NCBI GenBank assembly: GCA_003247345.1
Contig: QJZS01000163.1
Span: forward strand, 1-34,610
Source: Spirochaetales bacterium
Lineage (GTDB): Bacteria; Spirochaetota; Spirochaetia; Sphaerochaetales; Sphaerochaetaceae
Length of the DNA: 34,610 nt
Reading direction: 5' to 3'
This document shows positions 16,332 through 24,645 of the stretch, piece by piece (positions within the stretch are counted from its first letter, which is position 1; each line of letters begins with the position of its first letter). Position numbers and translations under genes: made by a program. Under the pieces are notes generated by a model. It ran no database searches. It was not told where the DNA came from and saw nothing but the letters and a program-made list of their open reading frames with translations.

Positions 16332-16415
16332 ATGCCTAGGAAAAGATACGCCTTTACGTACCAAACTTTGGAATGGGTTTCCCGTCATTATATTGTATTG
16401 AAGAGTCGGTCGTAG
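16332..16415 (+). CDS. pyr leader peptide (PyrL-like), 27 residues
   Basis: A small ORF that starts MPRKRYAFTYQ and ends with SRS and TAG. It has a strong Shine-Dalgarno sequence, GGAGGG (16322-16327), 4 bases before ATG. Its stop codon (16413-16415) lies in the loop of the intrinsic terminator that precedes pyrBI, and a U-rich stretch (16388-16400, TTATATTGTATTG) lies just before the hairpin. This is the arrangement of enterobacterial pyrL/pyrBI attenuation: when UTP is scarce, RNA polymerase pauses at U-rich positions, the leader ribosome catches up and blocks the hairpin; when UTP is plentiful, transcription ends. The peptide itself probably has no function; its residues show no run of one amino acid that would suggest amino-acid attenuation. 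Confidence 0.75.
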   Translation: MPRKRYAFTYQTLEWVSRHYIVLKSRS

Positions 16416-16431
16416 GGCCGACTTTTTTTTT
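16404..16431 (+). terminator. Attenuator (intrinsic terminator) ahead of pyrBI
   Basis: Stem AGTCGG (16404-16409) pairs with CCGACT (16418-16423), with an extra U-G pair inside and a 6-base loop, followed by nine T (16423-16431). It ends 12 bases before the pyrBI start and is overlapped by the last codons and stop of the leader ORF, so a ribosome at the stop would cover both arms. Confidence 0.9.
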
Positions 16432-16443
16432 GAAGGAGCCAAA

Positions 16444-18045
16444 ATGGATAAACAGAACGTATTTGCCGGTCGATCTTTATGTGTGATCGAGGACTTTTCC
16501 AAGGAAGAGCGTATGTACTTGTTCTCTCAGGTGAAGACCCTAAAGCAGGCAATGGAGCAACGGGATGAACAGAAACTTGCATCATATCGAATCGATGACA
16601 AGGATTTTGGTATCTATGAAGTGTTCTTGGAAAACAGCACGAGAACTAAGGAGTCTTTCAGAAACGCAGCTAACTTCCATCATGCGAAAGTTTCTGAAAT
16701 GAGTGCGGAAAATGCTTCCTTTAGCAAGGGGGAGAGCTACGCCGACACCTTCAATACGATGATTGGGTACTATAACTCGATTTTCATCGTACGTAGTAAA
16801 GTTGAAGGTCTCTGCAAGTATCTGGAAGAAGCTTGTTCGGCTTATGCCCAGAGAAATAGCCTGTATCGAAAACCTGCCTTTATCAATGCAGGTGATGGAA
16901 AGCATGAACACCCCACCCAAGAGTTGCTGGATGAGTTTACGTTCTTGGAAGATAATAACTGGAGCAATGATAGCTTGCATCTGGCTCTTGTTGGAGACCT
17001 CTTTCACGGCAGAACAGTTCATTCGAAAGCTGATGGATTAAAAATTTTCAAATCGGTTAAAGTTGATCTTATTGCTCCTGAAGAATTAGCGATGCCCGAA
17101 TTCTACGTTGAAAGAATGAAAGAGAATGGATACTCGGTCAGGATTTTTTCCTCAATAGAAGAGTATCTTGCTCAAGATGACATTGCCTCCAAATGGTACT
17201 TCACCCGTCCACAGCTCGAACGTATGGGTGACAGAATATTGCAAAAACAGGAGGAATTGCGTCGCAGCATTACCTTCACCAAAGAGTTCCTCCCGAAGAT
17301 CAAGGAAGGGACAAAGTTCTATCATCCACTCCCCAGGCATAAGGTTACTCCGACCATTCCGACTTTCCTTGATGAAACTCCCCTGAACGGCTGGGAGAGG
17401 CAATCGATCAACGGCATGTACGTACGTATCGTACTACTGTCCTTGATAGCCGGACGAATTGGGTCTGACTTCGTGCCTACGGTAAAAAAAGAAGAAGCAG
17501 TCAGAGAAGATTACATTACTGAGATTGACCTTACTTCCAAACCAATGAAAGAAAAGCATGTAAGCGAAGGGGTACAACCAATCCATAACGGTATCGTAAT
17601 CGACCACATCTTGAAGGGTGACAATCCTGGCGAAATAAGAAGGCATATGCGATTAATCAGTACCGTTCTGGGCTTGGATGAGCAAAAGGGCGGAGATTGG
17701 GTGAGCACGGGTAATGATGATCAGACCTACAAGGGTATCATCTTTAGACCCGGTTCCTATGACCTTGATCGAAAACAGCTGAAAAGATTGAGCGCTGTAG
17801 CCCCAGGTTGTACCTTAAACTTGATCAAGGATGGAAGAGTAATCCATAAATTCAGATTGTATCTGCCCCCTCGAATCTACAATTTCGAGGACCTTGCCTG
17901 TACTAACGAAGCGTGTATCTCTAATCCTGAACAGAACGAAGGGGTTCCTGCAATGTTCCAAAGGACCAAAGAAAATACGTTCGTATGCGCTTACTGTAAT
18001 AAGACCCATACATTCAAAGAAATCTGGAAGAGACATAATAAATAA
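16444..18045 (+). CDS. pyrBI: Aspartate carbamoyltransferase, fused catalytic and regulatory chains
   Basis: A 533-residue fusion that makes carbamoyl-aspartate, the committed step of pyrimidine synthesis. The catalytic part (about 1-350) has the carbamoyl-phosphate loop ENSTRT (Ser65-Thr68), GDGKHEHPTQE (His156 onward) and HPLPR (294-298). The C-terminal part (about 360-533) is a PyrI allosteric chain: GIVIDHI in the nucleotide-binding domain and a zinc site Cys486, Cys491, Cys515, Cys518. Its spacing (5, 24, 3) is identical to E. coli PyrI Cys109/114/138/141. In E. coli these are separate genes; fused forms are known from some other bacteria. AAGGAG lies 5 bases before ATG. It is the first structural gene after the attenuator, so it should be UTP-controlled both allosterically and by transcription. 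Confidence 0.96.
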   Translation: MDKQNVFAGRSLCVIEDFSKEERMYLFSQVKTLKQAMEQRDEQKLASYRIDDKDFGIYEVFLENSTRTKESFRNAANFHHAKVSEMSAENASFSKGESYADTFNTMIGYYNSIFIVRSKVEGLCKYLEEACSAYAQRNSLYRKPAFINAGDGKHEHPTQELLDEFTFLEDNNWSNDSLHLALVGDLFHGRTVHSKADGLKIFKSVKVDLIAPEELAMPEFYVERMKENGYSVRIFSSIEEYLAQDDIASKWYFTRPQLERMGDRILQKQEELRRSITFTKEFLPKIKEGTKFYHPLPRHKVTPTIPTFLDETPLNGWERQSINGMYVRIVLLSLIAGRIGSDFVPTVKKEEAVREDYITEIDLTSKPMKEKHVSEGVQPIHNGIVIDHILKGDNPGEIRRHMRLISTVLGLDEQKGGDWVSTGNDDQTYKGIIFRPGSYDLDRKQLKRLSAVAPGCTLNLIKDGRVIHKFRLYLPPRIYNFEDLACTNEACISNPEQNEGVPAMFQRTKENTFVCAYCNKTHTFKEIWKRHNK

Positions 18046-18062
18046 GATAAACTGGAGAGACC

Positions 18063-18761
18063 ATGAAAAAGATTGAAGATATTACCAACGAATACGGGCC
18101 TAAACTGGCAAAGATAGCATTGGATCTTGGAGCGATCAGACTGCAAGTACAAGATCCATTTACTTGGGCAAGCGGATATCGAATGCCAATATACAATGAC
18201 AACAGAAGATTGCTTGCAGAAAGCTCTGCAAGAAAATTGGTGAGCGAAGCTTTTGCTGCAATGGTGGAAACCCTTGGTTTTGACCCTGATAATATCGCAG
18301 GAACCGCAACTGCAGGGATTCCCCATGCTACCACCCTTGCCGATAAACTTGCCAAACCGATGAGTTATGTACGCAGCTCAGGCAAAGACCATGGGCTTGG
18401 ACAGCAAATTGAGGGCCTGGGAGCCAGCGGGAGTTATGAAGGGGCCAAAGTACTGCTTATTGAGGATCTGATCTCCACAGGAGGTTCTTCCATCAAAGCG
18501 GTTCAGGCTATTGTGAATGCCAAGGGACTCTGTCCTTATACACTTGCAATCTTCACCTATGGATTCCAAGCAGCAAAGGATGCCTTTACCTCCTTGGAGC
18601 CTGCTTGTACCTTCCATACGATTCTTGACTACGATGTCATGGTCGATAGTGCCAAGAAAACCGGATATATTGATGATGAGGAAGCTCGTTTGCTAACCTT
18701 GTGGAGAGAAGACCCCTTCGGGTGGGGAGCAAAACAAGGCTTCCCTAAGGTGGAACGATAA
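18063..18761 (+). CDS. pyrE: Orotate phosphoribosyltransferase
   Basis: A 232-residue type I phosphoribosyltransferase that joins orotate and PRPP to give orotidine 5'-phosphate. The PRPP-binding motif LLIEDLISTGGSS lies at about 131-143, and the flexible catalytic loop region is YVRSSGKDHGLGQQIEG. The fold start shows FTWASGYRMPIYNDNRR, the orotate-binding segment. GGAGAG precedes ATG, 17 bases after pyrBI. Length is slightly above E. coli PyrE (213) and typical of related forms. Confidence 0.95.
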   Translation: MKKIEDITNEYGPKLAKIALDLGAIRLQVQDPFTWASGYRMPIYNDNRRLLAESSARKLVSEAFAAMVETLGFDPDNIAGTATAGIPHATTLADKLAKPMSYVRSSGKDHGLGQQIEGLGASGSYEGAKVLLIEDLISTGGSSIKAVQAIVNAKGLCPYTLAIFTYGFQAAKDAFTSLEPACTFHTILDYDVMVDSAKKTGYIDDEEARLLTLWREDPFGWGAKQGFPKVER

Positions 18762-18767
18762 GGAGTT

Positions 18768-19652
18768 ATGACGGTGAGCTACCAGACAAAATTACAGCAG
18801 AGCGCAGAAGTTGCAGGGAATATTACCTGCATGGGCTTGGACCCGTTGGTACAATCCCTGCCATTTTCCACGGGAAATGTACGCAGCGATTTAAATAGTT
18901 TCTTCCAGCAGTTGTTCCGCAGGATGACGCTTGCTGGTTTGATTCCTGCAGCGTTCAAACCGAATCTCGGGTATTACCAGTGCCTTGATCGTCCTCGCGA
19001 TGAGGATTTTTCAGGAAGTGCTGCGCTTGCCGATTTGCTTGATATGTTGGAAAACTTCTTCCCTGGCATCCCTGTAATTCTGGACAGTAAACGGGGTGAC
19101 ATTGCTACAAGCAGCTTGAACTACGCGAAAGAAGCTTTCGAAGCCTGGCAGACTGATGCGGTGACAGTAGCCCCCTATATGGGTAGTGACTCAGTGAAAC
19201 CATTCATCTCCTTTCCAGAAAAAGGGGCCTATATCCTTAATCGTACCAGTAATCCCGGCGGCAAGGACCTACAGAATCTTCAAGTGACAAAAGAAGGTAC
19301 TGCTTCCAAGCCGTTGTATCTTGAAGTTGCATCCCAAATTGCTGCATATAATCAGAAATCCGGGAGTGTAGGGGCTGTTGTCGGTGCAACCAATCTTGCA
19401 GAATTGCTTGATATCGCTACGTTCTACCACGACCAAGCAGTTCCCTTGCTCATCCCTGGCGTCGGCAGCCAAGGTGGTTCTGCAAAAGAGGTTATGGAAA
19501 TACTGAAAAAAGCTGGATATCCGATAGAACTCGCAAGAATAAACAGCTCAAGTGGTTTGACCCATCCATGGAAGTCAAATCCGGTTCCTGAGGATTGGCT
19601 CGAAATATGTGAAGCCAATATACGCAGCCTGCTTACGGAGACTTCCCTATGA
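18768..19652 (+). CDS. pyrF: Orotidine 5'-phosphate decarboxylase, type 2
   Basis: A 294-residue decarboxylase making UMP, of the longer type 2 subfamily. The catalytic Asp-Lys-Asp set is in PVILDSKRGDIATSS (from residue 102; Asp106, Lys108, Asp111), with AFKPNLGYYQ upstream and the phosphate-binding region LLIPGVGSQGG downstream. The ribosome binding site AGGAG overlaps the pyrE stop codon, and its own stop overlaps the pyrDK start (ATGA), so translation is coupled along the operon. Confidence 0.95.
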   Translation: MTVSYQTKLQQSAEVAGNITCMGLDPLVQSLPFSTGNVRSDLNSFFQQLFRRMTLAGLIPAAFKPNLGYYQCLDRPRDEDFSGSAALADLLDMLENFFPGIPVILDSKRGDIATSSLNYAKEAFEAWQTDAVTVAPYMGSDSVKPFISFPEKGAYILNRTSNPGGKDLQNLQVTKEGTASKPLYLEVASQIAAYNQKSGSVGAVVGATNLAELLDIATFYHDQAVPLLIPGVGSQGGSAKEVMEILKKAGYPIELARINSSSGLTHPWKSNPVPEDWLEICEANIRSLLTETSL

Positions 19653-21379
19653 AAGATGCTTTGAAAGTACTAACTCATCGTCACCTTGATTCCCAGCTTT
19701 CACCCTTGCTGACAACAGTCAGCGGGGTTGCTTCCACAAAACCTACCTTGATCTCCTTTTTTGACAAGAAGGTTGAGAGTATCGGTCTAATCACGACCAA
19801 GAGTTTTCAGGTGGAAGTGAATCCAGGGAACAGAGAGCCTGTTATCTGCGAAACTTCCACCGGGAACTTCGGAAACTCGGTTGGGCTTAGGAACCCCGGG
19901 ATGGAAGAAGCTCTGTATGAAATGAGAAAACTCCGTAAGGAGCATGATTTCAGAGCTCTGCTGAATGTGTCTCTCTCCGCAAATAGCATCGAGGATTTCA
20001 TTACCTTGGTAAAGGCTTTTGATGAGGTTGCCGATTTAGTGGAATTGAACTTCTCTTGCCCCCACGCTTCTGTAGGCTACGGTGCCTCAATCGGGTGTGA
20101 TCAAAATATTGCAACTGAGTATGTAAGAGAAATAAAGAAAGCAACCAAAGATTGCAAAGCCCCGCTATTCATCAAGCTGACGCCTAATGTAGATGATATC
20201 GGCTCCATTGCCAAAGCTGTAATCGAAAGTGGTGCAGATGGACTCGTTGCCATCAATACTGTTGGCCCAATTGTACATATCGACCCCGTCTCCGGTACTC
20301 CTATCTTGCAAAACAAATTGGGAGGGAAGGGCGGTTGTAGTGGACATCAGGTGTATCAGGATGCTCTGTCTGCAATCAAAGCCATTAGAAAAGCCTGTGG
20401 TGATGATATCCCCCTCATTGGAATGGGCGGGGTAAGTACAGGAGCTGAAGCGGCTGCCTTGATCGAAGCAGGGGCTGATGCAGTAGGTATTGGATCAGCA
20501 CTAGGAACTGTCAACCAAAAGGATTGGCCTTCCTATCTCAGTGCAATGCAAAATGAGGCAGAGGCAATGCTCAAGAAACAGGCTTTGCCGACCGTTACTT
20601 CATCCTCTTTCATCATTGATCGAAGGCAGATGGCTTATGAGAAACATGTTGTTCTAAAAAGTGAACAATATGGAAAAGATACTCGAATCATTACTTTGGA
20701 TGGGAAAATGGACTGCAAGGCAGGTCAATTTGCCTTCCTTTGGATTCCTGGGTTTGGAGAAAAACCCTTCTCTGTTGCTCATAATGAGCCTTTGACATTC
20801 GTCGTGAAAAACAGGGGCCCGTTTTCTGAGAGGCTTTGCACGATTGAAGCTGGCGAAGAACTCTATATTCGTGGCTTATACGGTGCCCAATTGGAGAACA
20901 AACCGACTAAGAAAGCGCTTCTGTTAGGTGGTGGCACAGGAGTTGCTACACTGCCTGCGATGGCACAGCAGCTGAAAGAACAAGGCAGTAAAATGACTAT
21001 TCTGGTTGGTACCAGTGAAACAGTTGAAGGCAAGGCTTTGCTGGAAGAGGATCTATCTGTATACGGTGATTTTACCTGTGTAGCCGATGATGGAAGACCT
21101 GGTAGAGTATTGGATCTTTTAGATACGATTCCTTTGGACCCCAATCAGGCCTGTTATCTGGTTGGACCAGAAATTTTCATGGCGATAGCTTGTAGGAAAT
21201 TGCTTGGACGAGGTGTGAAGGAAGAAAATTTATACCTCTCTATGGAAAGGACCACCTTGTGTGGAATCGGAATGTGTGGAGAGTGTGCCTGTGGTGATAG
21301 GTTGACTTGTCGCTGGGGTACGTTCATGCAATACGATTATTTGGCCAAGGAGGCCCCCCAACTCATAGCTTATGATTGA
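19649..21379 (+). CDS. pyrDK: Dihydroorotate dehydrogenase (NAD+), fused PyrD-PyrK
   Basis: A 576-residue fusion of the class 1B catalytic subunit and its electron-transfer subunit, oxidising dihydroorotate to orotate with NAD+. The PyrD part (about 1-310) has the catalytic Cys in ELNFSCPHAS and the FMN-phosphate segment IGMGGVSTGAEAAALIEAGA. The PyrK part (about 325-576) has a ferredoxin-reductase-like FAD/NAD domain (KPFSVAH; LLLGGGTGVATLPAM) and a C-terminal [2Fe-2S] cluster with Cys538, 543, 546, 554. The gap before the last Cys is shorter than in Lactococcus PyrK. In most Gram-positive bacteria PyrD and PyrK are separate. It overlaps pyrF by 4 bases and pyrC by 8. Confidence 0.94.
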   Translation: MKDALKVLTHRHLDSQLSPLLTTVSGVASTKPTLISFFDKKVESIGLITTKSFQVEVNPGNREPVICETSTGNFGNSVGLRNPGMEEALYEMRKLRKEHDFRALLNVSLSANSIEDFITLVKAFDEVADLVELNFSCPHASVGYGASIGCDQNIATEYVREIKKATKDCKAPLFIKLTPNVDDIGSIAKAVIESGADGLVAINTVGPIVHIDPVSGTPILQNKLGGKGGCSGHQVYQDALSAIKAIRKACGDDIPLIGMGGVSTGAEAAALIEAGADAVGIGSALGTVNQKDWPSYLSAMQNEAEAMLKKQALPTVTSSSFIIDRRQMAYEKHVVLKSEQYGKDTRIITLDGKMDCKAGQFAFLWIPGFGEKPFSVAHNEPLTFVVKNRGPFSERLCTIEAGEELYIRGLYGAQLENKPTKKALLLGGGTGVATLPAMAQQLKEQGSKMTILVGTSETVEGKALLEEDLSVYGDFTCVADDGRPGRVLDLLDTIPLDPNQACYLVGPEIFMAIACRKLLGRGVKEENLYLSMERTTLCGIGMCGECACGDRLTCRWGTFMQYDYLAKEAPQLIAYD

Positions 21380-22418
21380 TACACATGTGCATTTACGAGA
21401 TTGGCAACAACAAAACAAGGAAACGCTAGCTCATGGATTTGAGGTAGCGTATGCTTGCGGGGTGGATGAGGTGTTCGATATGCCGAACACCCAGCCAGCT
21501 CTTACTGATGAAGAGCATATTCTCAAACGCATTGCCGATGCCGCATCTCTACGGAGTCCGGTTCGGTATCATCTGTATGCAGGGCTCACTTCTGATGAAA
21601 AGCAAATCACGAAGGTAGTTCAGCTGGCAAAGGCCTTGTTCCCTTCGGTAATAGGGCTCAAGCTTTTTGCGGGGCACTCCACTGGCAATATGGGACTTGT
21701 GGGAGAGGATCTTCAATCATTTGTATACAGGAAATTGGCAGAACTTGATTATACTGGGGTTGTAGCGGTGCACTGTGAGAAAGAATCCCTGTTGCATCCT
21801 GAGCTTGAGGATCCTTTAGATTACTCCACTCACTCTCTTGCGCGTCCGGTGGCGGCCGAGGTTGAAAGTGTCTCAGATCAGATCAGGATCATAAAAGAGT
21901 GTGGATTCAAAGGACATTTCCATGTCTGTCACCTCAGTAGTATTGAAGCACTGCATAAGATTGAAGCTGCGAAAGCAGAAGGGATGAGAATCAGTTGTGC
22001 AGTAACACCCCACCATGCCTTGCTTTCAAGTGAGGATGCAAAAGATCATGATCTTTATGCCAAGATGAATCCTCCCTTGCGTAGTGAAACGGAGCGAAGC
22101 TCACTGTTTGCAGCCCTGCTTGACGGAAGGGTGGATTGGATAGAAACCGACCATGCCCCACATACTTTGGAAGATAAAGAGAAAGGTGCCTGTGGTATCC
22201 CTGGTTTCAGCGGGATGGTATTGCTGGTTAAGAAATTGATAGAACAAGGTGCTTCTCATGCTTTGTTACAACAACTCTTAGGCGAAAAGGCTCACCAAAT
22301 TTACGGTCTTGAAAAAAGAGAGATATTCATTCCTGCCTATGATGAGTTACAGGGTTTGAGTGATAAGAGTGCCGCTTCTTATCCTTTCGATAGCTATGCC
22401 AAATTGAGATTGCGTTAG
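21372..22418 (+). CDS. pyrC: Dihydroorotase
   Basis: A 348-residue zinc amidohydrolase that cyclises carbamoyl-aspartate to dihydroorotate. Metal ligands and active-site residues are visible: His5 and His7 with Arg9 in DTHVHLRDW, the carbamylated Lys97 in GLKLFAGH, His residues in VAVHCEKE and HFHVCHLS, and Asp260 in ETDHAPHT. It starts 8 bases inside the end of pyrDK and is the last pyr gene. Together the operon gives every UMP step after carbamoyl phosphate; carAB is not in this window. Confidence 0.94.
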   Translation: MIDTHVHLRDWQQQNKETLAHGFEVAYACGVDEVFDMPNTQPALTDEEHILKRIADAASLRSPVRYHLYAGLTSDEKQITKVVQLAKALFPSVIGLKLFAGHSTGNMGLVGEDLQSFVYRKLAELDYTGVVAVHCEKESLLHPELEDPLDYSTHSLARPVAAEVESVSDQIRIIKECGFKGHFHVCHLSSIEALHKIEAAKAEGMRISCAVTPHHALLSSEDAKDHDLYAKMNPPLRSETERSSLFAALLDGRVDWIETDHAPHTLEDKEKGACGIPGFSGMVLLVKKLIEQGASHALLQQLLGEKAHQIYGLEKREIFIPAYDELQGLSDKSAASYPFDSYAKLRLR

Positions 22419-22438
22419 GGCTCTTCCTCTTGTATAAT
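22410..22438 (+). promoter_or_regulatory. Promoter of the 22459 gene
   Basis: TTGCGT (22410-22415, overlapping the end of pyrC) and a perfect TATAAT (22433-22438) are separated by 17 bases. Transcription would start near 22445, leaving a short leader with GGGGGA before the TTG start. This suggests the next gene is expressed independently of the pyr attenuator. Confidence 0.65.
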
Positions 22439-22458
22439 TTTGCAACTGGGGGAAAGCC

Positions 22459-23946
22459 TTGATAGATCTTCGTAAGCATTCAAGCAGACATCTCGAAACC
22501 AAGCTCATTTTACCTATACCTGAGACGAAGTCATACAAGCGAGAATTACACTATTACTTGTTTTCTCCCTCCCAGCTCTACGTGAACAGCAGTACGTATA
22601 GCGAAGAAAAGATCTTACGTAAATTCCAAAGTCATGGGCGTTATTCTTCCCCAGAGTTCACCTTGGAAGAGTTGCTTGATGACAAGAATACCTTGAGCCC
22701 GTTCACGTTGCTCAAACACTATACAAGACTTCTTGTTGAAGATTTGAATAGTGTTTCAGAACGAAAGGTAATCCATGAACTTCAGAGTATCGTGAATGCG
22801 GTAAGACATGAGGACAAAGCTTGTCTGAAAGATTGTAAAGATATGGTCAAGCTTAAGATGCATGGGGAACTTGAAACCACACTGAGCAACTGGTTGGAAA
22901 ATACCGTGGTTCTTTGTAATTTGCTTCGTACGCAGTTGGAACAGATAGTTGGGAAGGCAGAAAGTACAAGTCGTATCGTCATTGCCTATAAATGGGCAGA
23001 TGAATCGATCAGTCTGATTAGTGAAGCACATGCCATCGATTTGTATATGGCTTGTAAATCCTTGCAAGTAGAAAGCTTGATACCCTATCTTAACAAGCTT
23101 TTGGTATTTTCACGTACGGAATTGGAATATCGCAGCAAGGTTGATTACGAAAGTGGTAGTAAAAATTCGGAGACTGTACAGTATCGGAAAGCATTATTGA
23201 AGAAGTGGACGCAATCAAGTCTGTATCTTGTGCCTGATATTTCGCGATGGCCGAAGCGGGTCTCAGAAATCCTTGCAGGTGCTGCTGCTGCCATCGCCAT
23301 GGCTTTCGCTACCTTGACCGCTATTTTTGCGGAAACAACATTCATTAAAAATTCGTTCCAATGGGCTTTGATAATCATAATTGGATATGTATTCAAAGAT
23401 AGGATCAAAGAGTGGCTCCGTCTCTTTTTCAGCGCTGTCTTACCGAGAATGATGAGTGATGAAATTTCATCCTTTCTTTCCCCAAAGACGAATAAGAAAA
23501 TATGTTCCAGCAGAATTCGGCTGAAATTCTTGAAGGTTGATGATGTTCCAAAAAAGGTGAGGGATATAAGAGCAGATCAACACAACCCCTTCAGGGATAT
23601 GCTCCCTAAAGAGGATGTAGTGTATTATGTTCGGGATTTGATTATGCATCCTCTAGATAAACAAGGGCTTTCTCGGGATTTCTTTCCTCGTGAGAATAAC
23701 TTCACGTTGGTCACAAGAATTCGCTTGGATGATTTTCTCAAGGAAATGGACGATCCCAATGATATTATGTTCAGAATGGACCCAAATGCAGATGAGCTTG
23801 ACCAGCTGAATAGCGAGAAAGTCTATCACCTGCATCTGGTAATCCGTGAATACTCAAAGAAAGAGCAACTGGATATATACAGTCATTACACTATTGTCCT
23901 GAACAAGGCCGGAATCGTCCGTATAGAACAGATGCCTCTTCCTTAA
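22459..23946 (+). CDS. Unrecognised membrane protein with a central two-helix hairpin
   Basis: A 495-residue protein I do not recognise. The N-terminal 270 residues are charged, mainly helical and soluble-looking. Residues about 275-325 contain two hydrophobic segments (EILAGAAAAIAMAFATLTAIF and FQWALIIIIGYVF) separated by a short turn. The C-terminal 170 residues are soluble and end in beta-like segments (VYHLHLVIREYSKKEQLDIYSHYTIVLN). Both large domains should face the cytoplasm. There is no signal peptide and no enzyme motif. The start is TTG at 22459, supported by GGGGGA about 6 bases upstream; no closer in-frame ATG exists. The gene has its own promoter and ends interlocked (TTAA) with the convergent HD-domain gene. 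Confidence 0.75.
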   Translation: MIDLRKHSSRHLETKLILPIPETKSYKRELHYYLFSPSQLYVNSSTYSEEKILRKFQSHGRYSSPEFTLEELLDDKNTLSPFTLLKHYTRLLVEDLNSVSERKVIHELQSIVNAVRHEDKACLKDCKDMVKLKMHGELETTLSNWLENTVVLCNLLRTQLEQIVGKAESTSRIVIAYKWADESISLISEAHAIDLYMACKSLQVESLIPYLNKLLVFSRTELEYRSKVDYESGSKNSETVQYRKALLKKWTQSSLYLVPDISRWPKRVSEILAGAAAAIAMAFATLTAIFAETTFIKNSFQWALIIIIGYVFKDRIKEWLRLFFSAVLPRMMSDEISSFLSPKTNKKICSSRIRLKFLKVDDVPKKVRDIRADQHNPFRDMLPKEDVVYYVRDLIMHPLDKQGLSRDFFPRENNFTLVTRIRLDDFLKEMDDPNDIMFRMDPNADELDQLNSEKVYHLHLVIREYSKKEQLDIYSHYTIVLNKAGIVRIEQMPLP

Positions 23947-24494
23947 AGCCCGATTTTTTCATGTGCGGCTTCCATAGCCTCGATGGTAAGTGAAATGATG
24001 GTGGGTAGCTCCAGTCCCAGGCTTTCTGCGCCTTGTGTAATAAGGTCTCTATTCACCCCAGCGGCGAAGCCTTTGGAAGACCATTTCTTCTTCACTGATT
24101 TTACTGACATCCCATTCATTTTCTCCGGTCTCATTAAAGCTGTGGCATATACCAGACCGGTTAGCTCATCTATGGTATAGAGTACCTTCTCCATGTAATG
24201 CTCAGGTTTTACATCGCTGCAAATTCCCCAACCATGGCTGCAGACTGCGTGTACGAATGCATCATCAACATCGATCTCTTTCAAAAGCTCAGGAGCTTTT
24301 TTGCAGTGTTGCTCAGGAAACATGCCCCAGTCTATATCATGTAAAAGTCCGACCAAAGCCCAATAGTCCTCATCATGGCCGTATTCTTTGGCAAATCGTC
24401 TCATGGTTTCTTCCACACAAAATGCGTGATATACGAGCGCCTCATTCGGATTGTATTTTCTTAACAATGTTTCTGCTTCTTCTCGACTAACCAT
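23943..24494 (-). CDS. HD-domain hydrolase
   Basis: A 183-residue HD-superfamily metal-dependent phosphohydrolase. The metal residues are His23 (VYHAFCVEE), the HD pair His52-Asp53 in GLLHDIDW, a His in AVCSHGWG, and a distal Asp in YTIDELTGLV. The single-domain arrangement resembles small HDIG proteins annotated as hydrolases of nucleotides or similar phosphoesters. The substrate is unknown. AAGGAG lies 8 bases before ATG, and a good promoter is just upstream. It is monocistronic and divergent from corA. Confidence 0.87.
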   Translation of the reverse strand: MVSREEAETLLRKYNPNEALVYHAFCVEETMRRFAKEYGHDEDYWALVGLLHDIDWGMFPEQHCKKAPELLKEIDVDDAFVHAVCSHGWGICSDVKPEHYMEKVLYTIDELTGLVYATALMRPEKMNGMSVKSVKKKWSSKGFAAGVNRDLITQGAESLGLELPTIISLTIEAMEAAHEKIGL

Positions 24495-24512
24495 TATTTT
24501 CTCCTTATTGCG

Positions 24513-24540
24513 AGTATAATTTCTTTGCCGGATTTGTAAA
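24513..24540 (-). promoter_or_regulatory. Promoter of the HD-domain gene
   Basis: On the minus strand TTTACA (24540-24535) and TATACT (24518-24513) are separated by 16 bases, each matching 5 of 6 consensus bases. The predicted start near 24506 leaves a short leader that still carries the AAGGAG ribosome binding site. Confidence 0.65.
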
Positions 24541-24603
24541 AGTGTGAAAACTATGATGAACCCCTTTATTATTCATAAGTTAATGTGATACGATTGCCGT
24601 GGT

Positions 24604-24622
24604 GCTTGCCAGACGGGCAAGC
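24604..24622 (+). promoter_or_regulatory. 5' hairpin of the corA leader
   Basis: A perfect 7-bp stem GCTTGCC/GGCAAGC with a 5-base loop (AGACG). It lies about 12 bases before the leader-ORF ribosome binding site. No T run follows, so it is not a terminator; it may protect the 5' end or form part of a larger sensor structure. Confidence 0.6.
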
Positions 24623-24645
24623 CATTTCATTGCGGGGAGGAACCC

